From the NCBI GenBank assembly GCA_958510825.1, contig OY294044.1, forward strand, positions 106,430,893-106,494,892: DNA of 64,000 nt, in the 5' to 3' direction. The stretch comes from Brachypterus glaber (Eukaryota > Arthropoda > Insecta > Coleoptera > Kateretidae). Made by a program: the position numbers and the translations under genes. The notes beneath the pieces are model-generated. The model did no database searches. It saw only the letters and a program-made list of their open reading frames with translations, and was not told the DNA's origin. Of this stretch, positions 46,101-56,412 are shown in pieces; position 1 is the first letter of the stretch, and every line of letters starts with the position of its first letter.

Positions 46101-48462
46101 GATAATTTACACTTACTCATATTTTGACTACATGGACGATAATTACGAACCAAAAACTTACAAAGAACAAAAACCACAAGAAATACCAGAAAATGTGAAA
46201 ATTAATACAAACTCTAACCAAAAAGAATCTTCATCATTTAAAAAACAATATCCCGACTATGAAAATGATAATTATGAACCACTAGCTTATAAAGAACCAA
46301 TAACTGATAAAATTAAAGAAAACCAACAGTTAAATAAGGAAAAATATAATGTTCAAAACACAAGTAACAAAAAATCTTACGAAGAAAAGAACAAATACTA
46401 CGAACATGTAGAAACATCTACAGAACCTGGTGTAACAGGTGAAAAACTTACAGAAACTAAAGATTTAGATGAGAACCAATTTAAAGATCAAGAAACTATA
46501 AATAATAAATCTTTATATGCAACTATAAATAAAACATTGTCAAGCAGTATTAAAGAACCTTATACAGAGATAAACGTTATAGCTCATATAGCTAATAGAG
46601 ATGAAAATTATAAAAATGATAAGACTAAGAAAAAATTCAGTTTAACTGAAAAAACATATCCAGCAGATGTAGAAGATCCATATGTTAAAAATGTAACTGA
46701 AACTAGTATTTTAGTTGAAAAATCAACTGAAATTAATGAAAATTTGCCTGTAGCAGACTTAGAACAAAATAAATCTGTTAGGACCACTGAAAACCTAAAT
46801 AGTTTTGTACAAGAAAATAAGGTTAGTAACTTACCCAATTTACTGGAAACAAATATAGCGAATGAAACGGTCCAAACATTCTTAGAACCTAAAACAAGGC
46901 CTATTTATACAACCACAACTCAAAAACCTAGAAGAAACAACAGAAGAAGGGGTAAAGTAAGATTTTCGCAACAAATTGAACAACACCACAACACTATCAC
47001 ACCAAATCTCGAAGCTACACCACCTACAGTTATTGAAGCTCAAGATTTAGATGTAACTTCGTTTTCACCAGTAACAGAGATTGTAACAAATCAGAATGGC
47101 CAAGTTTTGGTCACTGAGCAGACCAGATATGAGACTACCACTGAAAATGGTATAATGGAAACCATTACACCATACTCAACAACAGTTGGTACTGAAATTT
47201 ATAGTACTACTGAAGGTACTACTGTAGAATTGCCTTTAACTGAAGATACAACATATTTGGAGAAGATTTCTACAATTCCTACTACATTAATACAATATTC
47301 TACAACTTTTATTCCTTTAAAAGAATTTGCAGATAATTTAAAAACAACAACTGAATCGGAAGATAAAACAACAGTTTTTGTAGATCAAACAACAGGTTTT
47401 GTAGACAAAACAACCAGTTTTACAGACAAAACAACCGGTTATGTGGACAAAACAACTGGTTTTGTAGACAAAACAGCTGACTTTGTAGATAAAACAAATG
47501 ATTTTATAGATAAAACTGGTTTTGTGGATAAAACAACCGGTTATGCAGATAAAACAACTGGTTTTGTAGATAAAACAACTGGTTTTGTAGATAAAACAAC
47601 TGATTTTGTAGACAAAACAACTGGTTTTGCAGATAAAGAAAATGGTTTTGTAGATAAAACTGGTTTGATAGATAAAACAACTGGTTTTGTTGAGAAAACA
47701 ACTGACACTAGCAATAAAATTACAGATATACATGATAATACAACTACAACAAATGTCGAAACTACAAATAATGTAGATAATACAACTCCAAACAGTATTT
47801 CTGTTCCAGAAACTTCTAGTCTTAGTACAACAACAGAAAATGTATCTACTACCACTACTGTTCCGTCAAGATCTTCACGTAGAGGTTACAGAGGTAGAAA
47901 TAATAATAATAAACGGTTTGGAAATAGACACAGATTTAGTACTGATTATTATACTCAAAAACCAACCACTCGTGTTATGTCGCGTGTCACGAAAATACCC
48001 GAAGACATTCCTATGTCAACCGATGCTCCTCTGTACAAAAGTGCGAAACCTACCCAACAAGGTTTTACACCCAATCATTTTAAAACCACGCCTACGCATC
48101 CAGAAAAGTTAGATTATGGAAAGTCCCGCCCACAAACTTTAAATAATTTTGAAACCACGCCTACACATGCAGAAAAGATAGGTTATGTCAAGTCCCACCC
48201 ACAAACGTTGAGTAATTTTAGAACCACGCCTACTCCGACTTTGACACATACAAAAATGATGAAAAATTACGTTTTCAATTGTTTTGACAGGGAAATAAAT
48301 AGGTTTTACGCGGATCCAAGAGACTGTAGATTGTTTCATTACTGTACACAGGGTTTTAATAAGAATCAATTGTTAGATATGAAATTTGTTTGTGATTCTA
48401 GTACTTATTTTGACGATGAGAAGTTGATCTGCAGCAAAACGAAACCTGCAAGATGTTTATAA
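42791..48462 (+). CDS. Giant last exon of a CBM14 chitin-binding, mucin-like/CPAP-like protein
   Basis: Acceptor ttctttccag ends at 42790; the open frame runs 1890 codons to TAA at 48460-48462. Order: Thr/Pro-rich linker (TTTTTSTTQRPKPKPTPPPS); poly-Asn from an AAT microsatellite (43081-43131); QKDYSPQ repeats (43350-43460); a dibasic RRSKRQ site (44011-44028) fitting a furin-type cleavage; an RGRGR patch (44300-44335); repeats of about 50 residues with RPESIDYE (44395-44780); a long Asn/Glu/Lys-rich region with YDY and VDYE motifs (to about 46900); a heptad array of DKTTGFV type (47370-47705); an RSSRRGYRGR patch; two TTPTH-containing repeats; and a second CBM14 (48268-48459) with all six cysteines (NCFDRE..DCRLFHYC..FVC..LICSK..ARC). 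The two chitin-binding ends suggest a secreted extracellular-matrix or cuticle crosslinker. CPAP-like naming is inference; the long tail has no recognised domain. Confidence 0.85.
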
Positions 48463-49426
48463 GTCAAATTTTACCCTAGGTAAAAAACAAAATTTTGAAA
48501 ATGTCCTATAAATTTCCTAAAAAAGTGAGACAAAAAACAAGTTAAAATCTCTAAAACAGTCTTGTTTAAAAAATTAGTATTTTTGTTCGCTTTCACAGTC
48601 ATATAACTTGTATACTTATAATTTTTATAGCACTTGCAAACAGTAGATGCGCATGTGTTACTGGTGTCTTCTTGCTTGTGCCCTGTGGTTTTTTACTCCT
48701 TGCAAATGCAATATTAAATATTTTTATCCACGGCCGTGATTAATAGGCCTATTAATCACGGGTCTGTAAAAATAAACCGTTTAAACTTTAAAACAGCCGT
48801 GGATAAAGTAAAGTATTCTACTCGTGTATAATAGCTTATAATCATTTAGGTGATTAGGCCACTCGCCTGTCGGCTCATGTCTCAAAATTCACCCTCATTG
48901 ATTAATAGCAAATATTATACATTGAATAATATACTATTATTCACGGCCGTGATTAATAAGCCTATTAATCACGGGACTGTAGAAATAAACCGTTTAAAAT
49001 TTAAAACGACCGTGGATAAAGTATAAAATTCTACTCGCGTATAATAGATATTAATCATTCGGGTGATTAGGTCACTCGCCTTTCGGCTCGTGCCCCAAAA
49101 TTCACCCTCATTGATTAATTGCATCTATTATACGCTCATTGAATAATATACTATTAGAGTTTTTTTTTTTTCACTTTTGTAGGGTATTGAAAAATCATTA
49201 ATATTATAATTACCTAACGTTAAATTAACAAAAATTAGCGTTAAAATTAACGTAACGTTTTACTAAAGTTAGGTAAACGTTATTTTAATGTTGGTCGCCC
49301 TGGAAGAGTTAATTATACAGCGTTATTCAGAAATAGGGTAATTAATTGTAAGGTAAGATACATAGGATAATATGAAAAAAAAAAACGTTCCTATAAACAT
49401 AATATGTTTATGTTTATGTTTGTTTT
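48463..49426. repeat. Post-gene region with two 213-bp palindromic repeats
   Basis: Two tandem units start at about 48729 and 48942 (cacggccgtgattaata; perfect dyad gattaataggcctattaatc in the first), extending to about 49155. Related single blocks occur near 5.3 and 34.3 kb. No canonical polyadenylation signal AATAAA is seen close to the stop codon at 48462; the 3' end of the mRNA is not placed. Confidence 0.75.
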
Positions 49427-49661
49427 TAACCTCGTACTATTCTACTTAATTAAGCATCCCCTAAGTCCAGGACTTGTGTGGGCTAGTAGTAGAGGGAACC
49501 ACCGGCTTTAATTGACTTTCGAACCAATATATCTAGGGAGTATGCCTTCGCCAAATTTCAATTATTAAAAAAGGCAATCGGCGCCAGTGAGGTTTGAACT
49601 CACGATAATTAGATCAGTGTCAGGCTATATCGATGCCATTGACCACTGAGCTAAATCTCCC
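49427..49661 (-). mobile_element. tRNA-derived SINE (head type A)
   Basis: Best-preserved copy. On the minus strand it starts ggagatttagctcagtggtc (A box tagctcagtgg) and carries the B box-like gttcaaacctcactggcgcc. It then has the body shared with the other copies, and ends ctattctacttaattaag...gaggttaaaaac with an A-rich tail. The promoter boxes indicate RNA polymerase III transcription of the family. Confidence 0.9.
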
Positions 49662-49671
49662 AATAATATAA

Positions 49672-50664
49672 TGTCTAAAAATGCGTCGTAAGGGAGCAAA
49701 GCCCCTTTAAAAGTGGATAAAAAAAATCTGTTTTTATTTAATAACTCATAAACCTTTTGAGATACAGCAACGATGTTTTGAATGTAAACTAATCTTAATA
49801 AGGCCCATCTTTGTATATTATTTGCATGTACTTATTTTAGCGAGGAGCGTGCGAAACGGAGAAGCCTCATGAGTTTTTTGTCCCAAACTTTTTTTTGTGT
49901 AACTTTTTTGTAAGTTTATTATTGGAACATGATTCCTCAGGTCAAAATACATAAAAAAGGTACTCTTGTTGTAATACTGTTATTAACCGTTTTCGAAAAA
50001 AATTCATTTGAAGATGAAATTTCACGGTTCGAGGACGAAAAATTTAATGTTGTTATTCTATATCAAAAACCAAGAAAAAAGTTTTTATACATGTAGGTCG
50101 AAAAATCGCTTTTAAAGCTACTATGGCCCTTTAAAAATGATGAATTTTTAGGAGACCATGGCTCCCTAAGGATTGATTTTTGAAAGTACCTGTATATTAG
50201 ATTTTTTTCTTAGTTTTTGATGTACATTCACCCGTCATAATTGAAATTTTGATTTTCAACATTTTAGTATTTAATTTTTCGTCGTCGAACCGTGAAATTT
50301 CACCTTCAAATTAATTTTTCTCGAAAACGGGTTATCCTACAGTATTATAACAAGATTAGCTTTTTTGTGTATTCTGATCTGAGGAATCATGTTCCAATAA
50401 TAAATAAACTTACAAAAAAGTCCAAACAAAAAAAGTTTGGGACAAAAAAAGTTTGGGACAAAAAACTAGTAAGGCCGCCGCGTTTCGCACGCCCATGGTT
50501 ACAATAAGTACATGAATAATATACAAAGATGGTCCTTATCAAGATTAGTTTACATTCAAAACCCCGTTGCTGTATCTCAAAGGGTTCCTGAGTTATCAAA
50601 TAAAAACATATTTTTTTAGCTACTTTCAAAGGGGCTTAGCTCCCTTACGACGCATTTTTAGTCA
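49672..50664. mobile_element. Long-TIR element (about 990 bp)
   Basis: Termini ctaaaaatgcgtcgtaaggg and inverted cccttacgacgcatttttag. The arms of more than 400 bp share gctgtatctcaaagggttcc / inverted and the gggacaaaaa tract, separated by an AT-rich centre near 50170. A single-arm relative lies at 59460-59826. No transposase. Confidence 0.75.
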
Positions 50665-50700
50665 TGTTTATATAAGCTTTTCTTCATATTTTCCTATGTA

Positions 50701-50905
50701 TCATCATCATCATCATCAGAAGTGGTGTGGTTATTACCAAGTAATAGCCATGGCACTCAGACCTGAGATCCATTGTGCATGCCGCAGTCATCTAGATGAC
50801 ACATCATTTGATAAGGATGATATTCCATGGGGGCAGGCATCTAAAAAGGCGATGATCTGCCCCAATGAAAGTTCGACTAAATCGCTAGGTTGCACTGATG
50901 GTGAA
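50701..50905 (-). mobile_element. Severely 5'-truncated LINE stub with TSD
   Basis: 205 bp matching the 3' end of the RNase H-type LINE at 8995-9205, including the (TGA)n tail. It is flanked by perfect 8-bp repeats CCTATGTA (50693-50700 and 50906-50913). It has an extra tctagatgacacatcatttg-like segment relative to the 9-kb copy. It holds no complete domain. Confidence 0.85.
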
Positions 50906-50958
50906 CCTATGTAGAATCACCCCTTAAAATTAACGACCCTATTTCTGGTTAACCTTGT

Positions 50959-51117
50959 TGGAGCACGCGGGACTGCTCTATTAAATCTATTTTTCACAAA
51001 AAAGGCACGAATAGAATATGTTCATTACAAAAAAATAGCACTGACCTTTTTCTTCAGTTTTTCTTGATCCAAGGGTACCCTTGATGTGGTTTCCAGTCTG
51101 GTGTCTCACGATGCACA
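50959..51117 (-). repeat. BEL/Pao 3' LTR
   Basis: 159 bp, base-for-base identical by eye with 56885-57043. Begins (plus view) tggagcacgcgggactgctc and ends tctcacgatgcaca. Confidence 0.9.
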
Positions 51118-51152
51118 AAATGAATAATAATAGCTAAACTAATATAGATAAA

Positions 51153-52148
51153 TTATTCATTGGACGGTAAAGGACACAATTTATTTACTGGTCTTTTAAG
51201 AAGTCCATTAGAAGTTAATAACGTTACAACTCTACATACACCATCTGACCCGCAATGAAGCTCTTTAACACGAGCTAGTTTCCAAGACAACGGCGGTAAA
51301 TTCTCATGTTTGATGAGAACTAGAGTACCAATTTTAATATTTTCTATGTTTTTTGTCCAACGTTCTCTCTGTTGCAAATTGTACAAATATTCAGACGAGA
51401 ATCTTTTCCAAAAGCTCTGATGAAGACTTTGAATAAGTTGCCAGCGATTTAAGCGTGAAATATTAACATTGGTAAGTTCAGGATCAGGTATGACGGAGAG
51501 TGGAGCGAGAGTTAGGAAATGACCTGGAGTTAGTACACTCAGGTCTGAGGGATCAGACGAAAGTGGACAGAGCGGACGAGAGTTTAATACCGCTTCAATT
51601 TGTACGAGTAAGGTATAAAACTCCTCATAAGATAAGATTTGTTGCCCAGTTACGCGGTAAATGTGAGTCTTAACCGATTTCACAGCGCTTTCAAAAAGAC
51701 CCCCAAAATGTGAACCACTAGGTGGGTTCAGCGACCATTTAATTTTTTCTATTTCGGCGGCTTGTTCAAAATATAAATCGATTTCTTTGCGCGCAGCTAC
51801 GAAATTGGTCCCGTTATCAGAATAGAGGGTACTAGGCCGACCGCGGCGGGAACAAAAGCGGCGAAAAGCAGCTAAAAAAGCTTCCATGGTTAAATCAGAG
51901 GCTAGCTCTAAATGTATCGCTTTGGTTGCAGCGCAAACAAAAAGGCAAATATAGGCCTTTTGAGTTTTAACCCCACGATGCTTGCTAAGGGTTATGGAAA
52001 AGGGCCCAGCATAATCAGTCATAGTGCATTGGAAAGCCTTGGCGGCGGAAAGTCGGCAAGCAGGTAAGTCGCCCATAAAGGGGCTGCCGAGTAATAGGTC
52101 GGGCACGAAAGCAACGGATGCATTGGGAAAGACAATGTCGAATGGCAC
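51153..52148 (-). CDS. BEL/Pao integrase core (separate frame)
   Basis: The frame overlaps the upstream one by 134 bp. Family similarity begins only near 52085, so the Met at 52148 is not a natural start. Contains the integrase DDE core: Asp in TMTDYAGPF, Asp in STLYSDNGTNFV, and Glu in SHFGGLFESAVK. A C-terminal DUF5641-type region follows (SFWKRFSSEYLYNLQQRERW ... GTLVLIKHENLPPLSWKLAR), ending at 51153, 36 bp before the 3' LTR. A one-base frame difference from the upstream ORF at a ccccttta run suggests a recent indel, a sequencing error or, less likely, recoding. Confidence 0.85.
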   Translation of the reverse strand: MPFDIVFPNASVAFVPDLLLGSPFMGDLPACRLSAAKAFQCTMTDYAGPFSITLSKHRGVKTQKAYICLFVCAATKAIHLELASDLTMEAFLAAFRRFCSRRGRPSTLYSDNGTNFVAARKEIDLYFEQAAEIEKIKWSLNPPSGSHFGGLFESAVKSVKTHIYRVTGQQILSYEEFYTLLVQIEAVLNSRPLCPLSSDPSDLSVLTPGHFLTLAPLSVIPDPELTNVNISRLNRWQLIQSLHQSFWKRFSSEYLYNLQQRERWTKNIENIKIGTLVLIKHENLPPLSWKLARVKELHCGSDGVCRVVTLLTSNGLLKRPVNKLCPLPSNE

Positions 52149-55100
52149 GTTTAGGGGAAAGTATCCAAAAATTTTGCGTAATTAAGTAGTGTAAGCTATT
52201 TAGACCAGCATGTAGATGCACTCGATGGCAATCTTCAATAATTAAGTAAGTTAATCTGTGACTTCTAGGTAAGAGAAGAGGGAATTTTTGATCATAACTA
52301 AGTTGCGAATGCGTAAGGCGTCCCCCTACCCGAATCAAACCGCTGTCGTCAAGGAAAGGGTTGAGTTTGCGCAAATCTTTGCATAAATTTATTTTATTTT
52401 TAATTTTCAACAAATCATCATGAAAAACAATAAACTGTACGCGTCGGATTAATGTGAGTAATGCAAGGTGAAGTTCGACCGCAAGAAAGGGTCCCACTTT
52501 GCGGTTATTGGAATTACGACAGTTATACGTGAAACGAAGTACGTAAGCAATAATACGTTTGATTTTAGCGAGCGAAGAAAACCTTTCTAATAATAAATCA
52601 AAAGAATTGTTCTCAATCATAGCGGTAAAGGTAAAATTCTTGGCTTCAGGTATGTTGTCAATTTCAATTTCTGCATTGATGGGCCATAGATCGCGTGAAC
52701 CTTTTAACCAGTCCGGTCCTGCCCACCATAAGGTACTGTCTAATAATTGATTGGGTAATAAACCCCGTGAAGCGGGATCCGCTGGGTTAGACGTCCCAGC
52801 AATATGAAAGAAGGAACTAGGCGGGACTCTTTCTTGGATATGACTGATTCTATTGCTGACAAAGGTTTGCCAACGGTAAGGCGGCGATTTGACCCAAGCC
52901 AAAGTCACCTTACTATCTGTATAACAAAAAACGTTATCAATTTTAATAAATTCGGTATAAGTATTCACAATAGATTCAATTAAATCTGATAATAAGACTG
53001 CGGCGCATAACTCGATTTTAGGAATCGAAATTTTTTTAAGAGGTGCGACTTTAGTTTTAGCGGAAATCAAAGTTACGCAAGGGTCAACGTCTTTGCGTTC
53101 AAACCGAAAATAAATCACAGCGGCGAACCCCTTTTCTGATCCATCTGCGAATCCGTGAATTTCGCAAGAAGTATACTCATTATTGGGAATTAATTGTCGC
53201 GGTATTTTAAGATTTTCAAGCGCGGGTAATTCGGCCTTATACTGTGACCAGCGTGACTGAATCTCGGGAGGAACCTGTGAGTCCCAGTCGAGTCCAAGAG
53301 TCCAAATAAGTTGGATCAAGTGTTTAGCAAAAAATGTTAAAGGTGCGAGAAATCCAATAGGATCGAAAATTCTAGCGAGTTCTGACAGAACACTACGTTT
53401 TGTACACGGTTTATCTAGTGGTTTAATTTTGTAAGAGAAGCAATCCGTATTGGGCAGCCAAATAAGGCCTAGAATTTTTATAATACTTTGCGTATCGTCA
53501 AAAGAAAGCGGATCTTGTGAGCGGAGTGCGGGAGGAATATTATTTAATAATGCAGGGTGATTAGCAGCCCATTTGTGTAGAGTAAACCCACCTTTTGTAA
53601 ACAACGAGATAAGTTGCGACTGTAGCAAAAGGGTACCTTTAATTGTGTTCGCACCAAACGCGGCGTCGTCCACATAGATATGTTTTGGTAATGACTCGCA
53701 CACTTGCGGAAAATTTGACTGCTCGTCGATACAAAGTTGCTGTATAGTGCGATTAGCAAGATATGGACTAGAGGTCAGCCCGTAAGTTACCGTATTTAGT
53801 TGATATTCACGAATGGGATCCCTTGGCGAAGATCTCCATAGAATACGCTGAAATTTGCGGTGTTCTGGCGTAATCAATATGTTTCTAAACATTTGTTTCA
53901 CGTCAGTGGAAAATACGTATGTAAAGGCCCGAAATTTCAACAATAAAGAAGCGATATCGTTTTGCAGTTTTGGTCCAGGCAAAAGCGTACAATTTAGGGA
54001 AAGCCCTTCAGAGTTCTTAGCGGAGCCATCAAAGACCACGCGCAACTTTGAATTCTGTCTTACCCCATGATGCGGTATGAAATAACAGTCACTATCACTG
54101 CATTTTTCAACTAAGGACATATGTCCAGTATCAACATAATCTTTCATAAAGGCGATGTAATCGTCATAGAGTAATTTATCATTGACTAAGCGGCGTTCTA
54201 GAGATAAAAAGCGGCGAATAGCAATATTGCGGGAATCCCCAAAGACCTTTGGGGTAGTATCGCGAAAGGGCAAGTGTACTATGTACTTTCCCGAAGGGTC
54301 ACGAGCGAGCGTATCGGTAAATATTTTTTCACACAGTAATTCATCCGGTGAAAATGTGAGCGGCGTTTTAGGAGCCTCCTCCAAGGTCCAGAAATTTTTC
54401 AAAATATCATCAAGCGAATCAGAAGCGTTAGTAGCGGTAAAAAATTGATTAATCTTAGAGTTATGTTTTTTAGCGTTATTTAATGAAGTATTTCCCATTA
54501 AAATCCAACCTACTACGGTATGAACGGCAGTAGGTAACTGACGGCTGTCATCATGAATGACGGAGCCTGTCAAAAGATGCGGAAGTAAGTCTGAGCCTAT
54601 AAGGCCGTCAACTTTAGCGGGGCGGAAAAACTCTTTGTCGGCAAGACATAAGTTTTTAATATGATAATAGTTATCGGTGTAAATAAATTCATTAGGCATT
54701 GAATCGGCTATTTTATTTACAATTAAGGCCGTTAAATCAAAAGAATATTCAGGATAAATCATAGAGCGCAGTGTTGTCTCGATCATACCTTCAGTGGTAG
54801 TTGACGTGTTACTAATACCATAAATAGACTGAGTACAATGACCTTTTGCAAGGCCTAACCGAGTAGAACATTCTGAAGTAATAAAACTAGTTTGCGATCC
54901 TGAATCCAAAAGAACACGAATTGGGTGGAAAGTCCCTTTACAATCTTTTAATTCAACTATAGCTGTGGGCAATAAAGTATTTGTAGAATTTGAATTATTT
55001 TTTCCATTAAATGCTCTAGATTGACTGGACGGTGCGATATAGCGAGCAGGGTCATCATCGAGTTGCCTGCCGGGACACTCGGCCTTTGCGGTGCGTCCAC

Positions 55101-56412
55101 TCTCAACGTTGTTCATTGGCGTATCATTGAAGTGAATTAAACTGTGATGTCTCTTACGACAAACAAAACAAGTTGAGTTACTTTTACAAAATTTAAATGT
55201 ATGTTGGGTAGATAAGCAATTCACACATAAATTATGCTGTTTTACAAATTGATATCTATCCTGAGGACTTCTATTATGAAAAGTTTGACATTTATAAATA
55301 TTATGATCAAAACTCCCACAAGGGCATTTTGGCGAATTATTCGTATTTACAAAGAAATTAGCGGTTTGCGGTTTGCTAAACTTAGCTTCATATTTAATGG
55401 GCGGTTTCTGAGTCGTATTTTCACGCGAGGTAGAATAAGCGACAGTTTCTAATGCGGTACACTGTTTTTCTAAGAAATCTTTTAATTCGGAATACTTAGG
55501 AATTTCATTTGAAGCGTTTTGTAATTCAAAACGTTTTATAGTTGAGGAGTCAAGCCGTTTAATTAACATGTGAAAAAGTATGAAATCCCAGTGCCTTACT
55601 GGCAGCTTTAAAGTTTTAAGAGACTCTAAATTTTCAGAAAAAACGTCTAATAAATTACGTAGACCTGAGGCAGATTCGGAGGTGAGTTTAGGGCATGACT
55701 CTATGGTTTTCCAGCAATTAGAGGCTTGAGCCCTTCTGTTCGAATACCTTTCAACAAGCATATCATAAGCAATCTGATAATTGTTGTTGGTAAGAGCCAA
55801 TGACCTTATGTGGGACAAAGCGTCACCCTTAAGTGATGAAAGCATGTACGAGAACTTTTCCACACTGTTGAGGGATTCGTTCCAGTGTATAAGCGAATTG
55901 AAAAGGTCTATATATGTAGGAAAATCTTTAATTTTTCCATCAAAATTATTAAGCGAGAGTTGCGGAAGACGGACATTAGGATGGGATTGAGCGGGAGCGA
56001 CAGGACCCACAGGACCCATAGGACGATCTTCAAATAGCGTAGCGCAGATGGCTTTAACAGAATAAAAGGCTTCATCAAACTGGTTCTGAATATCGTACTG
56101 TGGATTCAAATCAACATCTGGATCTGTCATTCTATTAATTACAGCATTATGTGCCTTTTGAAATTCCTTTTTAATATTATCCAAATCACGAGAAATGCCC
56201 CGCAAGCGACCCTGAAGCGAGTCGTCATGTACTGCACGATTTGCGAGATTTAAGTGCGTGCGCATGCGGTGCATTGCAGCATCTCGCTGTATGAGTGAAA
56301 CAGAGCGAGCAGCAGGAGCTGCATTTCCCTGATCTGGATTTTCAGGATTGGGCATAGTGCGACAAAAAACAATGAAAGTCAAAAGTAAAAGAAAAAAAAA
56401 TAAAAAATTCAA
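52015..56412 (-). CDS. BEL/Pao gag-pol, upstream part
   Basis: The frame has 1465 codons. The real start is probably the second Met (56355, MPNPENPDQG), as the first 19 residues are hydrophobic and probably leader translation. Domains in order: gag with a DUF1759-like region (about residues 140-330); CCHC-type zinc knuckles (about 365-425: CPCGSFDH, LCVNCLSTQH, CFVCRKRHH); an aspartic protease of DUF1758 type with LLDSGSQ (about 505); RT with the catalytic box YIHVDDAAFG (about 915); Peptidase_A17-type/RNase H region; and the integrase zinc-binding region (HLHAGLNSLHYLI .. CLSQCIRCF) near the end. The frame leaves the family pattern at about 52080, just after the zinc-binding region. Confidence 0.85.
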   Translation of the reverse strand: MNFLFFFLLLLTFIVFCRTMPNPENPDQGNAAPAARSVSLIQRDAAMHRMRTHLNLANRAVHDDSLQGRLRGISRDLDNIKKEFQKAHNAVINRMTDPDVDLNPQYDIQNQFDEAFYSVKAICATLFEDRPMGPVGPVAPAQSHPNVRLPQLSLNNFDGKIKDFPTYIDLFNSLIHWNESLNSVEKFSYMLSSLKGDALSHIRSLALTNNNYQIAYDMLVERYSNRRAQASNCWKTIESCPKLTSESASGLRNLLDVFSENLESLKTLKLPVRHWDFILFHMLIKRLDSSTIKRFELQNASNEIPKYSELKDFLEKQCTALETVAYSTSRENTTQKPPIKYEAKFSKPQTANFFVNTNNSPKCPCGSFDHNIYKCQTFHNRSPQDRYQFVKQHNLCVNCLSTQHTFKFCKSNSTCFVCRKRHHSLIHFNDTPMNNVESGRTAKAECPGRQLDDDPARYIAPSSQSRAFNGKNNSNSTNTLLPTAIVELKDCKGTFHPIRVLLDSGSQTSFITSECSTRLGLAKGHCTQSIYGISNTSTTTEGMIETTLRSMIYPEYSFDLTALIVNKIADSMPNEFIYTDNYYHIKNLCLADKEFFRPAKVDGLIGSDLLPHLLTGSVIHDDSRQLPTAVHTVVGWILMGNTSLNNAKKHNSKINQFFTATNASDSLDDILKNFWTLEEAPKTPLTFSPDELLCEKIFTDTLARDPSGKYIVHLPFRDTTPKVFGDSRNIAIRRFLSLERRLVNDKLLYDDYIAFMKDYVDTGHMSLVEKCSDSDCYFIPHHGVRQNSKLRVVFDGSAKNSEGLSLNCTLLPGPKLQNDIASLLLKFRAFTYVFSTDVKQMFRNILITPEHRKFQRILWRSSPRDPIREYQLNTVTYGLTSSPYLANRTIQQLCIDEQSNFPQVCESLPKHIYVDDAAFGANTIKGTLLLQSQLISLFTKGGFTLHKWAANHPALLNNIPPALRSQDPLSFDDTQSIIKILGLIWLPNTDCFSYKIKPLDKPCTKRSVLSELARIFDPIGFLAPLTFFAKHLIQLIWTLGLDWDSQVPPEIQSRWSQYKAELPALENLKIPRQLIPNNEYTSCEIHGFADGSEKGFAAVIYFRFERKDVDPCVTLISAKTKVAPLKKISIPKIELCAAVLLSDLIESIVNTYTEFIKIDNVFCYTDSKVTLAWVKSPPYRWQTFVSNRISHIQERVPPSSFFHIAGTSNPADPASRGLLPNQLLDSTLWWAGPDWLKGSRDLWPINAEIEIDNIPEAKNFTFTAMIENNSFDLLLERFSSLAKIKRIIAYVLRFTYNCRNSNNRKVGPFLAVELHLALLTLIRRVQFIVFHDDLLKIKNKINLCKDLRKLNPFLDDSGLIRVGGRLTHSQLSYDQKFPLLLPRSHRLTYLIIEDCHRVHLHAGLNSLHYLITQNFWILSPKRAIRHCLSQCIRCFRARPITRQPLYGRLTCLPTFRRQGFPMHYD

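Noticed and set aside
43237..48369. Many minus-strand and alternate-frame ORFs, some long and hydrophobic
   Set aside because: They are shadows of the giant repeat-rich exon; its biased codons leave antisense frames open.
24840..49661. Genuine tRNA genes at the tRNA-like heads
   Set aside because: The heads are fused to a shared body and A-rich tail, occur as several dispersed copies, and do not keep a full cloverleaf. They are SINEs.
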